From assembly GCF_035918155.1 (NCBI RefSeq), contig NZ_CP109327.1, positions 1,426,001 through 1,490,000 of the forward strand: a stretch of 64,000 nt of DNA, written 5' to 3'. Made by a program: the position numbers and the translations under genes. Origin of the DNA: Streptomyces sp. NBC_01591. GTDB taxonomy: Bacteria; Actinomycetota; Actinomycetes; Streptomycetales; Streptomycetaceae. Below are positions 25,921 to 33,761 of the stretch, piece by piece (the stretch's first letter is position 1; each line of letters opens with the position of its first letter). The notes below the pieces were generated by a model, which saw only the letters and a list, made by a program, of their open reading frames with translations, was not told the origin of the DNA and did not search any database.

Positions 25921-26634
25921 ATGCTCGACCCCGTCCCCGCCTCCCAGCCCGCCACCGGCCTCGCCGTGCGCTGCACGAGGGCGCTGCTCTCGCCCTGGTC
26001 CCGGTTCTCGCTGCTCGTGGCCGTGCTGCTGGGCGCCGCGGCGACGATGCTCCTCTTCGAACCCCAGCGGCTGCTCGCCACCGGCTGGCCCGCCCAACTC
26101 AGCGGTGGCGCCGTCGCGGTGATCCTTTTCGGTGTCGCGTACGGCGTGTGCACCGTGGCCTTCGTTCCGCGGCCGCTGCTCAATCTCGCCGCAGGCGCGC
26201 TCTTCGGTACACAGGCGGGACTGGCCGCCGCGCTGGCGGGGACGGTGCTCGGCGCGGGCGTCTCGTTCGGGCTGGGCAGGGTGCTGGGGCAGGACGCGCT
26301 CCGTACGCTGCTGCGCGGGCGGTGGCTCAGGGCGGCGGACGGCCAGTTGAGCAGGCACGGGTTCCGCTCGATGCTGGCGCTGCGGCTGTTCCCGGGCGTG
26401 CCGTTCGCGGCGGCCAACTACTGCGCGGCGGTGTCGCGCATGGGGTATCCGCCGTTCCTGGTGGCCACCGGGATCGGCTCGATTCCGAACACCGCGGCGT
26501 ACGTCGTCGCGGGCAGCGAGGCGTCGTCACCGACATCGCCGGCGTTCCTGGCCGCGATGGGCTTCATCGTGCTGACGGGGCTCGGCGCGGCCGTTGTCGC
26601 CTGGCGCAAGCGCCACCGGCTGGCCGCCGAGTGA
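25921..26634 (+). CDS. TVP38/TMEM64 family membrane protein
   Basis: 237 residues with about six hydrophobic segments. The VTT/SNARE-associated core is seen in PRPLLNLAAGALFG, LAGTVLGAGVSFGLGRVLG and LRLFPGVPFAAANYCAAVS. Relatives are DedA-superfamily membrane proteins thought to act on lipids. The ATG at 25921 gives a normal N-terminus; the upstream extension would be long and unsupported. It precedes uppP by 211 bp, and both concern the cell envelope. Confidence 0.82.
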   Translation: MLDPVPASQPATGLAVRCTRALLSPWSRFSLLVAVLLGAAATMLLFEPQRLLATGWPAQLSGGAVAVILFGVAYGVCTVAFVPRPLLNLAAGALFGTQAGLAAALAGTVLGAGVSFGLGRVLGQDALRTLLRGRWLRAADGQLSRHGFRSMLALRLFPGVPFAAANYCAAVSRMGYPPFLVATGIGSIPNTAAYVVAGSEASSPTSPAFLAAMGFIVLTGLGAAVVAWRKRHRLAAE

Positions 26635-26845
26635 GCTGGTGCGCAGGGCGGCCGGCACGGGGGCGGTGGGCGGCCCGGGGGTACGCGTAACGCTGTTCAT
26701 CTCAGGGCGATACCCTGCCCGCGACCGACCGAAGATCTCCAGGGCCCGTCATGGGCCTGTCCTCATTTGACCGCAATGCGCACACTGCCGACGGCCCTCG
26801 CTGCCGACGGCCGATGCACGATCACTCCGGGATGGCCAAAGCCCC

Positions 26846-27718
26846 ATGAGCTGGTTCGAATCGTTCGTCCTGGGCCTCGTTCAGGGACTGACCGAGTTCC
26901 TGCCGATCTCCTCCAGCGCACATCTGCGGCTCACCGCAGCTTTCGCCGGCTGGCACGACCCGGGTGCGGCGTTCACCGCCATCACCCAGATCGGCACGGA
27001 GGCGGCAGTCCTCATCTACTTCCGCAAGGACATCGTCCGGATCGTCTCGGCCTGGTTCCGTTCGCTGACCGACCGGTCGATGCGCAGCGACCACGACGCC
27101 CAGATGGGCTGGCTGGTCATCGTGGGCTCCATCCCCATCGGCGTGCTCGGGGTGACGTTCAAGGACCAGATCGAGGGCCCGTTCCGCGATCTGCGACTGA
27201 TCGCCACCACACTGATCGTGATGGGCATCGTCCTCGGCATCGCCGACCGTCTCGCCGCCCGCGACGAGGTGGGCGGGAAGCACCGGGCCGCCAAGCAGCG
27301 CAAGACGCTCAGGGAACTCGGTGTGAAGGACGGCCTGATCTTCGGCTTCTGCCAGGCGATGGCCCTGATCCCGGGTGTCTCCCGTTCCGGAGCGACCATC
27401 AGCGGCGGTCTGCTGATGGGCTACACCCGTGAGGCTGCGGCACGGTACTCCTTCCTGCTCGCGATCCCGGCGGTGCTCGCCTCGGGTGTCTTCGAGCTGA
27501 AGGACGCGGGCGAGGGACATGTGTCGTGGGGGCCGACCATCTTCGCGACCGTCATCGCGTTCGGCGTGGGGTACGCGGTCATCGCCTGGTTCATGAAGTT
27601 CATCACGACCAAGAGCTTCATGCCGTTCGTCATCTACCGCGTACTGCTCGGCGTGCTGCTGTTCGTGCTGGTGGCCGCGGGTGTGCTGAGCCCGCAGGCG
27701 GGTGAGTCCGCAGGCTAA
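26846..27718 (+). CDS. uppP: Undecaprenyl-diphosphatase
   Basis: 290 residues, polytopic. The active-site motifs are [14 protein letters not shown] (13-26) and IPGVSRSG with Arg180. The enzyme dephosphorylates undecaprenyl diphosphate to recycle the peptidoglycan lipid carrier, and is also known as BacA for bacitracin tolerance. Its last 129 bp are repeated at 52139-52267, showing that a mobile element used the 3' end as attachment site. The gene stays intact after integration; its stop here is TAA, whereas the right copy has TAG, which is probably the pre-integration stop. Confidence 0.95.
   Translation: MSWFESFVLGLVQGLTEFLPISSSAHLRLTAAFAGWHDPGAAFTAITQIGTEAAVLIYFRKDIVRIVSAWFRSLTDRSMRSDHDAQMGWLVIVGSIPIGVLGVTFKDQIEGPFRDLRLIATTLIVMGIVLGIADRLAARDEVGGKHRAAKQRKTLRELGVKDGLIFGFCQAMALIPGVSRSGATISGGLLMGYTREAAARYSFLLAIPAVLASGVFELKDAGEGHVSWGPTIFATVIAFGVGYAVIAWFMKFITTKSFMPFVIYRVLLGVLLFVLVAAGVLSPQAGESAG
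27589..27717 (+). repeat. attL: 129-bp attachment repeat (uppP 3' end)
   Basis: The segment starts GTTCATGAAG and ends CCGCAGGCTA. It matches 52139-52267 at 128 of 129 positions; the only difference is G at 27697 versus C at 52247. Homology stops abruptly on both sides. The true crossover is somewhere inside. Confidence 0.95.
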
Positions 27719-27817
27719 GGGGGTCCGATGGCGTGCTTTCCAGTGCCCCATCCCTCGACTCCAGGTGGAGATTATTAGAGAGAATTAGAGGCGATTCGAG
27801 CCCGCTCGACATGATCA

Positions 27818-27847
27818 TCTCCCACTCGTCTCCCATTCGATCTCCCA
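27818..27847 (+). promoter_or_regulatory. Candidate integrase arm-type sites, left end (three TCTCCCA)
   Basis: TCTCCCA occurs at 27818, 27829 and 27841, spaced 11 and 12 bp and so on one helix face, 100 bp inside attL. The same heptamer occurs twice, 11 bp apart, inside attR. Position and phasing match arm-type integrase or excisionase sites; binding is inferred. Confidence 0.6.
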
Positions 27848-27856
27848 CGCAACTGA

Positions 27857-27905
27857 ACCAGGGCGAGGCCGCCACCTGGAGGGGTGGACCGCGGCCTCGC
27901 CCTGG
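27857..27905. terminator. Terminator hairpin at the left end of the element
   Basis: A perfect 16-bp stem (27857-27872 with 27890-27905, outer arm ACCAGGGCGAGGCCGC) surrounds a loop that can fold further. It would stop transcription leaving uppP or entering from the element. Confidence 0.8.
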
Positions 27906-28177
27906 TCAGACTTCAACGAATGGCAGTGACACGTGACACGTGCATAACCGTCATGCGTTCGAGCGAGTTTGAACAGGAATGATCGAGAGGGTCATGACCG
28001 CCCGCCCGCCGCTATAGGGGTGCGCGGCAAGCAGGCGGCCGAACAGGGGCGGGCTATCGACGCAACGCCGTGGCAGCAGCCAGCGTCACCCATCATTCAA
28101 CCCGCGATCCGCATATGCCGAAAGGACATGCAGGAAATAATTCGAACTCTAGTTCCCATGTATCTGAGGCTACGGCT
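27906..28177. other. No convincing gene; short direct repeat
   Basis: Only a weak 75-codon frame is present, without a ribosome site or coding-type third positions. GTGACACGTGACACGTG at about 27926 is a short direct repeat. I see nothing else. Confidence 0.5.
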
Positions 28178-28390
28178 TCAGGACGTCTTCCCCTGACAGC
28201 ACGGCCCGGCCCAGACCCCCGTGTCGAGGACATGGGCGCCGAGTCGGTCCCGGATGATGCCGACGCTGACCGCACCAGTGGTGAGGGGCCGCTGACACCA
28301 GATGCAGGCACGGCCGGCGGACTGGTCCCATGTAAGGGTGCGGGGATTCGGGAGTGGCCGGGACGCCGGTCCCTCAGCTAAGGCCGTCAT
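28178..28390 (-). CDS. Small CxxC protein, paralogue of the upstream gene
   Basis: 70 residues. CIWCQRPLTTGAV is a zinc-knuckle-like start and WAGPCC supplies two more cysteines. The ATG at 28390 overlaps the preceding stop (ATGA), so the pair is translationally coupled. It resembles the upstream partner in layout (W/R-xCxWC). Similar small proteins are frequent beside XRE regulators in Streptomyces mobile elements; their function is unknown. Confidence 0.7.
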   Translation of the reverse strand: MTALAEGPASRPLPNPRTLTWDQSAGRACIWCQRPLTTGAVSVGIIRDRLGAHVLDTGVWAGPCCQGKTS

Positions 28391-28605
28391 GGCGTCTGCT
28401 CGATTTCCCGGACGGCGCAGGCGGCGGTGTCCGAGCAGGCCCGCGGGAACCACGAGTACGCGGCGCCTCCCTCGGGGCGGGCCCGCTGCTCGCCAAGGTC
28501 GGTGTCGGCGCCGACAGTGAGCGCTGTCCTGCACCAGACGCAGGACCATCCGCGCTGCTGCTGCTCCGTCAGGTCACTGACTGGCGGTAAGTCCCTCACG
28601 GTCAT
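28387..28605 (-). CDS. Small CxxC protein divergent from the XRE regulator
   Basis: 72 residues: WSCVWCRTALTVGADTDLGE and later FPRACSDTAAC give four cysteines that could bind zinc. The ATG at 28605 gives the form common in Streptomyces; longer frames run back over the divergent promoter. It is the first gene of a two-gene minus-strand unit and shares its promoter region with the XRE gene. Confidence 0.72.
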   Translation of the reverse strand: MTVRDLPPVSDLTEQQQRGWSCVWCRTALTVGADTDLGEQRARPEGGAAYSWFPRACSDTAACAVREIEQTP

Positions 28606-28666
28606 GGCGTCCCCAGCTCTCGTTGATCTGCTGTGACTGCAAGGTAGGACGGGGTACAACGGGGGT

Positions 28667-28687
28667 GGGCACGCAAAGTGCGTGCCC
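28667..28687. promoter_or_regulatory. Candidate regulator operator palindrome
   Basis: GGGCACGC-AAAGT-GCGTGCCC, 8-bp perfect arms with a 5-bp centre, lies 17 bp before the XRE start codon and between the divergent units. It is a natural operator candidate for the XRE protein. Confidence 0.55.
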
Positions 28688-28704
28688 TGTTCGGGGAGTC
28701 CTCC

Positions 28705-29917
28705 ATGGAGACTGGGCGCATCGGCCGGCGCATCGCCTACTGGCGAGAGCGGCGCGGCTTCACACAAGCGGACTTCGGTCGGCTGATGGGGCAAACCCGC
28801 AGGTGGGCAGGATCTGGAGGGCGGGCAGCGTCAGCAGGACCCGCGCCTATCCGTGCTGGTGCGCGCGGCCGACGTCCTGCGCATCCCCCTGGAGCAGCTA
28901 CTGATGGACGGGCCCCCTGAGCCGCCCTCGGCGACCATGCCGCCTGTCGAGGCGCTGGCCGTCATCGATGTCCTGTACCGCAACGACGACGAGGACGGGG
29001 ATCCCCCGCCGCTCGCGGAGCTGCGTCGACGACTCAATTACTGCTGCGAAGCGTTCCAGGCCTGCCACTACGGGGCGCTCGGCCGGGACTTGCCCGCACT
29101 GATCGTCAGGTCCAGGCAGTCCGCCGCGCGGGCCGGCGCCGAGGCCAGCGAGGCTCACGCCCTGCTATCGCGCGTTCTGCAGCTCACCGCGTCTTTCCTT
29201 CACAAGTACGGCCCGGCAACAGCCGTTCAGGCTGCGGTGGTTGCCGACCGAGCCCTGGCTGCGGCCGAACGCTCCGGCGATGCGGTCGCGATCGGGGCGG
29301 CATCGAGACGGGTAGCGAAGTCGCTCACGTACCAGCAGCAGCCACGCGCGGCCGTGGACTTCGCCATAGGGGCAGCGCGGCGCCTGTCCACGGAGCTGGA
29401 GGCAAGCGGACCGCTGGGGCTGTCGACCCTCGGCATGCTGTACCTGAACGCGGCGATCGCAGCCGCATCCCTGGACCGGTCGACGGCCGCGGTTCGGCAA
29501 GCCAGCGAACACGTTGACCAGGCTGCCGAGGTGGCTGACCAGCAGGGCGACGACCTCGACGAGGACTACACGATGTTCGGGCCGACGAACGTCGGGCTGC
29601 ACCGGGTAGACGTGCTGACCAGGTTCGAGGACGGGTGGTCAGCGATCGAAGCCGCGGACGGGCTCGAGGGCGAAGCACTGCATGGGCTGTCGAAGGAGCG
29701 GCAGGCGCAGCACCTCATCACGATGGCACGCGCTCAGCTCTTGACACGGCGCAAGGAGACTGCGGCGGACTCGCTGATCGAGGCGGCGCGGCTGGCCCCG
29801 GAAGAGGTCATCGGCCGACAGTCCACGGTCGACCTGGTGGCCGACGTGGTCGGGGCGACCCCGGTTCCCGGCGGGGACTTGCGTCGCCTGGCCGCGCGAT
29901 GTGGACTCCCGGCATGA
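28705..29917 (+). pseudogene. XRE family regulator with TPR-like C-terminus, frameshifted
   Basis: From ATG 28705 the frame gives a clear HTH start (RIGRRIAYWRERRGFTQADF), then loses it just after RRW at about 28806. The neighbouring frame carries on as DLEGGQRQQDPRLSVLVRAA and an intact helical C-terminal region to 29917. Restoring two bases (or removing one) would rejoin them into about 404 residues. The protein type pairs an HTH with a TPR-like sensor domain and is usually coupled to a flavoprotein gene, as here. It is either a decayed gene or an indel error. Confidence 0.82.
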
Positions 29918-30462
29918 CGAAGCGAGTTCTCTATCTCATCGCCTGCGCGGCCGGCCCGACCCAGTACATCGACGAGGGGGTTCGCCAAGCCCAGGCCCGC
30001 GGCTGGGACACCTGCCTGATCCTGACGCCGTCCGCTGCGACCTGGTGGGAGCCGCGCATGGCCGAACTGGAGAAGCTGACCGGGCACCCGGTGCGGTCTC
30101 GGTACAAGCTCCCCTGGGAGAAAGACGCACTGCCCAACGCTGACGCGATGCTGTTCGCGCCGCTCAGCTGCACCAGCCTGAACAAGTGGGGCGGCGGCAT
30201 CTCGGACACGCTCGCGCTCGGGCTCATCTCCGAGGGCGTACACATGGGCGTGCCCGCACTGGCCATGCCCTACTTCAATCAGGCTCAGGGCGCTCAGCCG
30301 GCCGTGGCCCGCAGCATCGCGGATCTGCGAGCGCAGGGTGTGGTCTTCCTCGACGGACCAGACGGGTACGAGTCCCATCCTCCGAAGCAGGGAAACCCGG
30401 CGGGTTTCCCTTGGCACCTCGCCCTCGACGCGGTCGGCGCCATTGTCAGTCCTGCCCCGTAG
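29914..30462 (+). CDS. Flavoprotein (HFCD family, phosphopantothenoylcysteine decarboxylase-like)
   Basis: 182 residues with the flavodoxin-like HFCD fold: LYLIACAAGPTQY at the start, LFAPLSCTSLNKWGGGISDT as the flavin-site loop and LAMPYFNQAQGAQP. It is a stand-alone decarboxylase-like domain without the CoaB half. The ATG at 29914 overlaps the XRE stop (ATGA), so the two are coupled. XRE plus flavoprotein pairs recur in Streptomyces mobile elements; the substrate is not known. Confidence 0.83.
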   Translation: MTKRVLYLIACAAGPTQYIDEGVRQAQARGWDTCLILTPSAATWWEPRMAELEKLTGHPVRSRYKLPWEKDALPNADAMLFAPLSCTSLNKWGGGISDTLALGLISEGVHMGVPALAMPYFNQAQGAQPAVARSIADLRAQGVVFLDGPDGYESHPPKQGNPAGFPWHLALDAVGAIVSPAP

Positions 30463-30471
30463 CCTGTTCCC

Positions 30472-30645
30472 ATGTCGATCACTCCTTCGCCCGCCACCCC
30501 TGTGCGCTCCCCCGCCGCGGTGAACGCGGACATCCGCGCGCTGTGGGCAGCCGGCCCGCTGTCGCCGGAGGGTGAGGCGGAGTGCCAGCGGCTGCTAGTG
30601 GAGTGGGAAGCCGCGGTCCGGGCGGATGTTGTCACAGCAGCCTGA
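30472..30645 (+). CDS. 57-residue small protein
   Basis: ATG 30472 to TGA 30645. The product, ending LLVEWEAAVRADVVTAA, is mostly helical with high G/C third positions (ALWAAGPLSPEGEAECQRLL). It follows the flavoprotein by 9 bp and probably belongs to that operon. Similar short proteins occur in Streptomyces elements; function unknown. Confidence 0.65.
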   Translation: MSITPSPATPVRSPAAVNADIRALWAAGPLSPEGEAECQRLLVEWEAAVRADVVTAA

Positions 30646-30693
30646 CCTGCGCGGCTCCGTTCGATTGTCAGTGCCGCCGTTTACGATCCGGCC

Positions 30694-30934
30694 GTGGCAA
30701 TCGATATCCCTGAAGATCTGATCGAGCTTGAGCGCAAGGCGGTGGCCGAGCAAGCAGAAGGCGCACGCCGAGCCGTACACCGAGGAAGGCTGGGCCGCGT
30801 GGCGGCAGGCAGCAGAAACGTTCCAGGCTGCCGTGACTGCGCACGCTGAGGCGGCCGGGGTGTCCCGGTACGCACCGGAGATGGCCGTGAAGAAGGCCGT
30901 GCTGCATCCGGAGCCCTCACCCGACGAGGGCTGA
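30694..30934 (+). pseudogene. Small phage-type protein, frameshifted
   Basis: GTG 30694 encodes IDIPEDLIELERKAVAEQ, a common start for a Streptomyces element protein. The matching C-terminus (WRQAAETFQAAVTAHAEAAG, then EMAVKKAVLHPE) lies in another frame that ends at 30934. The shift is near 30750, where one extra base would account for it. The reconstructed product is about 79 residues. Function unknown. Confidence 0.65.
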
Positions 30935-31131
30935 CGCTCGTCCGCCCCTCCCCCGGGCGCTGTTCCGGGTGAGGGGCGGTCTCGTAGCTGCGCCCAGCCA
31001 TAGGCGCGAATGGGATGAGCCCACGGTACTGGGCCGGTATGACAACCGGGCCGGGGCGCCGTGCGGCACCTGCGCAACCATTCGCGTGCCCCACGTGTCA
31101 GACCCTGCACGCCTACTTTCGGAGTGCCATC

Positions 31132-31536
31132 GTGAAACCCGCTGCTGCCCTGCTCGCTGCCGCCGTACTGCTGTCCCTCGCCGCCTGCTCGACCGGGCAC
31201 GCGGATGTGAACAAGGCGGAACCGAGTAGCAGCGCCACAGGTGATGCCGGCAAGAGCAGCACCGCAGAGAAGGCCGCAGGCATCCCAGACGCGCCGACCG
31301 GTAACGACCGCGACGCGTACCTAGACGCGATTGCGGCAGTGGATCCGCAGATCATCGTGGACGAGCAGAAGGCCATCGATGCCGGTCGGAACCAGTGCGC
31401 CTCGCTCGCAGGGGACGGTTTCGCCAACGTGGATTGGCTTGCGGCGCAGCGGTTCGGGAACGACGCCCGGCCGCTCACGGACGCGCAGGGCAAGCAGTTG
31501 AATGCCGCACTACGGGGGACGCTGTGTCCTGAGTGA
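31132..31536 (+). CDS. Secreted lipoprotein
   Basis: 134 residues. The start GTG 31132 has GGAG 8 nt upstream and gives a lipoprotein signal: KPAAALLAAAVLLS then lipobox LAAC with Cys19. The mature part begins with a Ser/Ala linker and then DRDAYLDAIAAVDPQIIVDE, resembling the DUF732-like helical domain of actinobacterial lipoproteins. It is probably a prophage accessory gene acting at the cell surface. Confidence 0.78.
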   Translation: MKPAAALLAAAVLLSLAACSTGHADVNKAEPSSSATGDAGKSSTAEKAAGIPDAPTGNDRDAYLDAIAAVDPQIIVDEQKAIDAGRNQCASLAGDGFANVDWLAAQRFGNDARPLTDAQGKQLNAALRGTLCPE

Positions 31537-31557
31537 CGTTGCTCTAAGCGATCTTGG

Positions 31558-31589
31558 TGGCCCCGCCGGCGGGGGATGCGGCGGGGCCA
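31558..31589 (+). terminator. Terminator after the lipoprotein gene
   Basis: An 11-bp perfect stem (TGGCCCCGCCG / CGGCGGGGCCA) with a 10-nt loop starts 22 bp after the lipoprotein stop. Confidence 0.8.
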
Positions 31590-31652
31590 GAGCCAGCATG
31601 GCAGGGGTAGGCAGAGCGCGCACCAGGCTCCACACCAACTAGAATCGAACTT

Positions 31653-32015
31653 ATGTCCGATATTCCGTCGCGCCTGGTCATGCTGCGCTTCCTCAGGAGA
31701 GTGCAGGAGCAGCAGCTCGCCCAGACCGACCGGTGGATCGCCGATGAGGAACGGCGGGAAGCTGAGCGGCAGCAGGGTGAGGAGCGGCGGCCACCCACCC
31801 CGGACTGGGTGATGGAGCTCAGCATCGGCGTCGGCGCCCGTTCCGTGTCCCTTTCCCGCGCTGCTCGACGGTCTGAACCGTCTGGCCCGCCCTCGGACCG
31901 CCGACCGCCTTGTGTCTCCACTTCTCTGCCCATACTCCATGCGGGTGGTGTGGGCTCTGGGGCGTCACCGTCGAAGAGGGACGGCGTCAGGGGGGACGTC
32001 ATGGCTCGGGCCTGA
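31653..32015 (+). CDS. DUF6233-like small protein, divergent C-terminus
   Basis: 120 residues. The N-terminal 65 (DIPSRLVMLRFLRRVQEQQL, then EERRPPTPDWVMELSIG) match the start of DUF6233 proteins common in Streptomyces elements. The expected continuation with a HxGxC..AGKR-type segment is missing; instead the tail is Ser/Pro/Arg-rich, which suggests a frame change or truncation after about residue 65. Function unknown. Confidence 0.55.
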   Translation: MSDIPSRLVMLRFLRRVQEQQLAQTDRWIADEERREAERQQGEERRPPTPDWVMELSIGVGARSVSLSRAARRSEPSGPPSDRRPPCVSTSLPILHAGGVGSGASPSKRDGVRGDVMARA

Positions 32016-32273
32016 CCGCCGACCGCTGACCTGCGGAATTGAGCAGACTTCTGCTCAAGATGCTGGAGAGGGTATCTGCTATTAACGTGATGCCTGTGAG
32101 AGTCGCAACCGGGGCACGCCTCGGGCGGCAAGATTCCGGAAGGACCGGAACCAATGAGCGGCGAGACGTGCTCCCGCTTGGAGCTGTGACCTCTGCGAAC
32201 CGCACCGTATGTCTTGCATGCGCTGTGGCCACCCGCCTTCGATCTTCGGTGGCGGAAGGAAAGGTAGAGACTC

Positions 32274-32579
32274 ATGCGAGCACCTCATATCAAGCGTTCC
32301 CTCGCTGTAGCCGCCGCCGGTGTGATGCTGGCTGGTGGCGCCGCCGTTGGTGCCGGAGGGGCAGCTGCGGCCGCCCCTGCCCACGCGACCTCCGCGGCTA
32401 GCCACTCCTACGACCGGTGCGGCTGGTGGGATGACTGCGACGGGTACGGATACGGCAACTGGTACGGCTACGGCAACGGGTACGGCTACGGCTACGGCAA
32501 CGGGTACGGCTACGACAACGGCTACGGCCGCGTAGCCATTGTCGTGGTGGGCGTACCCGGTGGCTACGGCGGATACTGA
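32274..32579 (+). CDS. Secreted Gly/Tyr-rich repeat protein
   Basis: 101 residues. A basic start (MRAPHIKR) and a long Ala/Gly core ending AHATSA form a signal peptide cleaved near residue 37-42. The mature protein is short and repetitive, built from GYGYGN-type units (about six) with an early Cys pair (RCGWWDDC) and the end VVVGVPGGYGGY. The gene is isolated by non-coding sequence on both sides, inside the prophage, next to an IS5 element. The composition suggests a surface or aggregating peptide; no family is recognised. Confidence 0.65.
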   Translation: MRAPHIKRSLAVAAAGVMLAGGAAVGAGGAAAAAPAHATSAASHSYDRCGWWDDCDGYGYGNWYGYGNGYGYGYGNGYGYDNGYGRVAIVVVGVPGGYGGY

Positions 32580-32606
32580 GCCAACTCGGGGAGAGGTGAA
32601 CTAAGT

Positions 32607-33493
32607 GCTGTCCCGTTAATGATCTACGACATGGTCGTTGACCTGCCTGTTTCTTCGTTACCCGGCGAGGGTGAGGTTGTGCAGGCGGGCGATGCCGAGC
32701 ATGGCGTGGTGTACGCCGTCGCCCTTGAGGCGGCAGTCGCGCAGGATCTTCCAGGTCTTCATCCGGGCGAAGGCGTGCTCGACGCGGGCGCGGACCTTGC
32801 GGTGGGAGGAGGAACGGCACACCGCCCTCGCCCTGTCCCGGGCCCTGTTCGCCGCCCGTGACCGGCTCGCCGGTTTGGCCTTTCTCGTGGCGGTGCGGGA
32901 TGACCAGGCTGGTGCCCCGGAATCTGCCGTCCGCAATCACCGTGGTGCGGCCGACGGCGGCTTTCGCGCCGGACAGCTCCCACGCCTTGCAGTCGTTGCG
33001 GTTGCCGGGCAGCGGCTGGCCGACCGTGACGAGCCGGGTGTCGGCGTCGATGACGACCTGGTGGTCGAGTACCGGTAATTCTTCGACTTCTCGGCGACCT
33101 GGTGGTCACGCGTGGGGACCAGGGTGCCGTCCACGATCAGCACGGTGTCCTTGCGGAACCGCTGCCGGGGCTGGAGCGCCAGCGACGGGCCGAGGTGGTC
33201 GATGATGCTGTCAGCGGCCGACTTCGAGATGCCGAACAGCGGCGCCAACTGCCGCAGCGTGAGATTGGTTCGCCAGTATGCGGCGACCAGCAGGACGCGG
33301 TCCTCGAGCGGCAGGCTCCAGGGCCGGCCTTCGCGGACCGGGTCCGCCCCCTCGCGCCGCAACGCGGTGATCAGCTTGCCGAACTGACGCGGGCTCAACC
33401 CGGCGAACGGGGCTATCCAAGACGGCTCCGACGCCGTGATCACACGAGACACGACAAGATCATCTCACCCGTGACCAGCAGTTACGGGACAGC
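32607..33493 (-). mobile_element. IS5-type insertion sequence, degraded
   Basis: Inverted termini GCTGTCCCGT (32607-32616) and its complement (33484-33493) enclose one transposase gene read on the minus strand. YTAR-like tetranucleotides (CTAA left, TTAG right) flank it. The transposase is frameshifted twice, so the element is inactive on its own. Confidence 0.8.
32658..33452 (-). pseudogene. IS5 family transposase with two frameshifts
   Basis: The N-terminal frame from 33452 reads through the HTH part (FGISKSAADSIIDHLG) and the DDE start (VLIVDGTLVPTRD), then slips after NYRYST at about 33065. The middle lies in a second frame (IADGRFRGTSLVIPHRHEKG). The C-terminus is in a third (RARVEHAFARMKTWKILRDC), ending at 32658. 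All parts are collinear, so two indels explain the break-up. Confidence 0.85.
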
Positions 33494-33503
33494 CTTTAGA
33501 GGG

Positions 33504-33713
33504 ATGAGCGCCCCGATAGTCGTCCACGGCTTGTCCCGCACCGGTGGGCGGAGAGTCACGATCAACGGGGAGATTGCCGGGCTCGCCCACAACGACCACG
33601 ACCTCGTCGAGTTCCTCAGACGGGCTGGGCTCGAAGACGCCTGGGACCTCCTCGACAACCCGCACTGGATTGAGTGGCGCGGCGGCCGGGCGCACCGGTA
33701 CGAAGCGGCGTGA
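33504..33713 (+). CDS. 69-residue small protein, paralogue of 49300-49521
   Basis: ATG 33504. The core TGGRRVTINGEIAGLAHNDH and LVEFLRRAGLEDAWD closely parallels the protein at 49300 (GGRRVRVDGAILGMAH, FLRRAGMDD), and both end in a W(R)GG segment. Such proteins are frequent in Streptomyces elements and have no assigned role. It starts 11 bp after the IS5 end, so its native promoter may be lost. Confidence 0.7.
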   Translation: MSAPIVVHGLSRTGGRRVTINGEIAGLAHNDHDLVEFLRRAGLEDAWDLLDNPHWIEWRGGRAHRYEAA

Positions 33714-33761
33714 CGAGAACCCCCTCCCTTTGAAGCGGAGAGGGCCGATTGCGCGGTTGCC

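Noticed and set aside
27969..28196. 75-codon frame near the left end of the prophage
   Set aside because: Mixed codon use, no ribosome site, no recognisable product.
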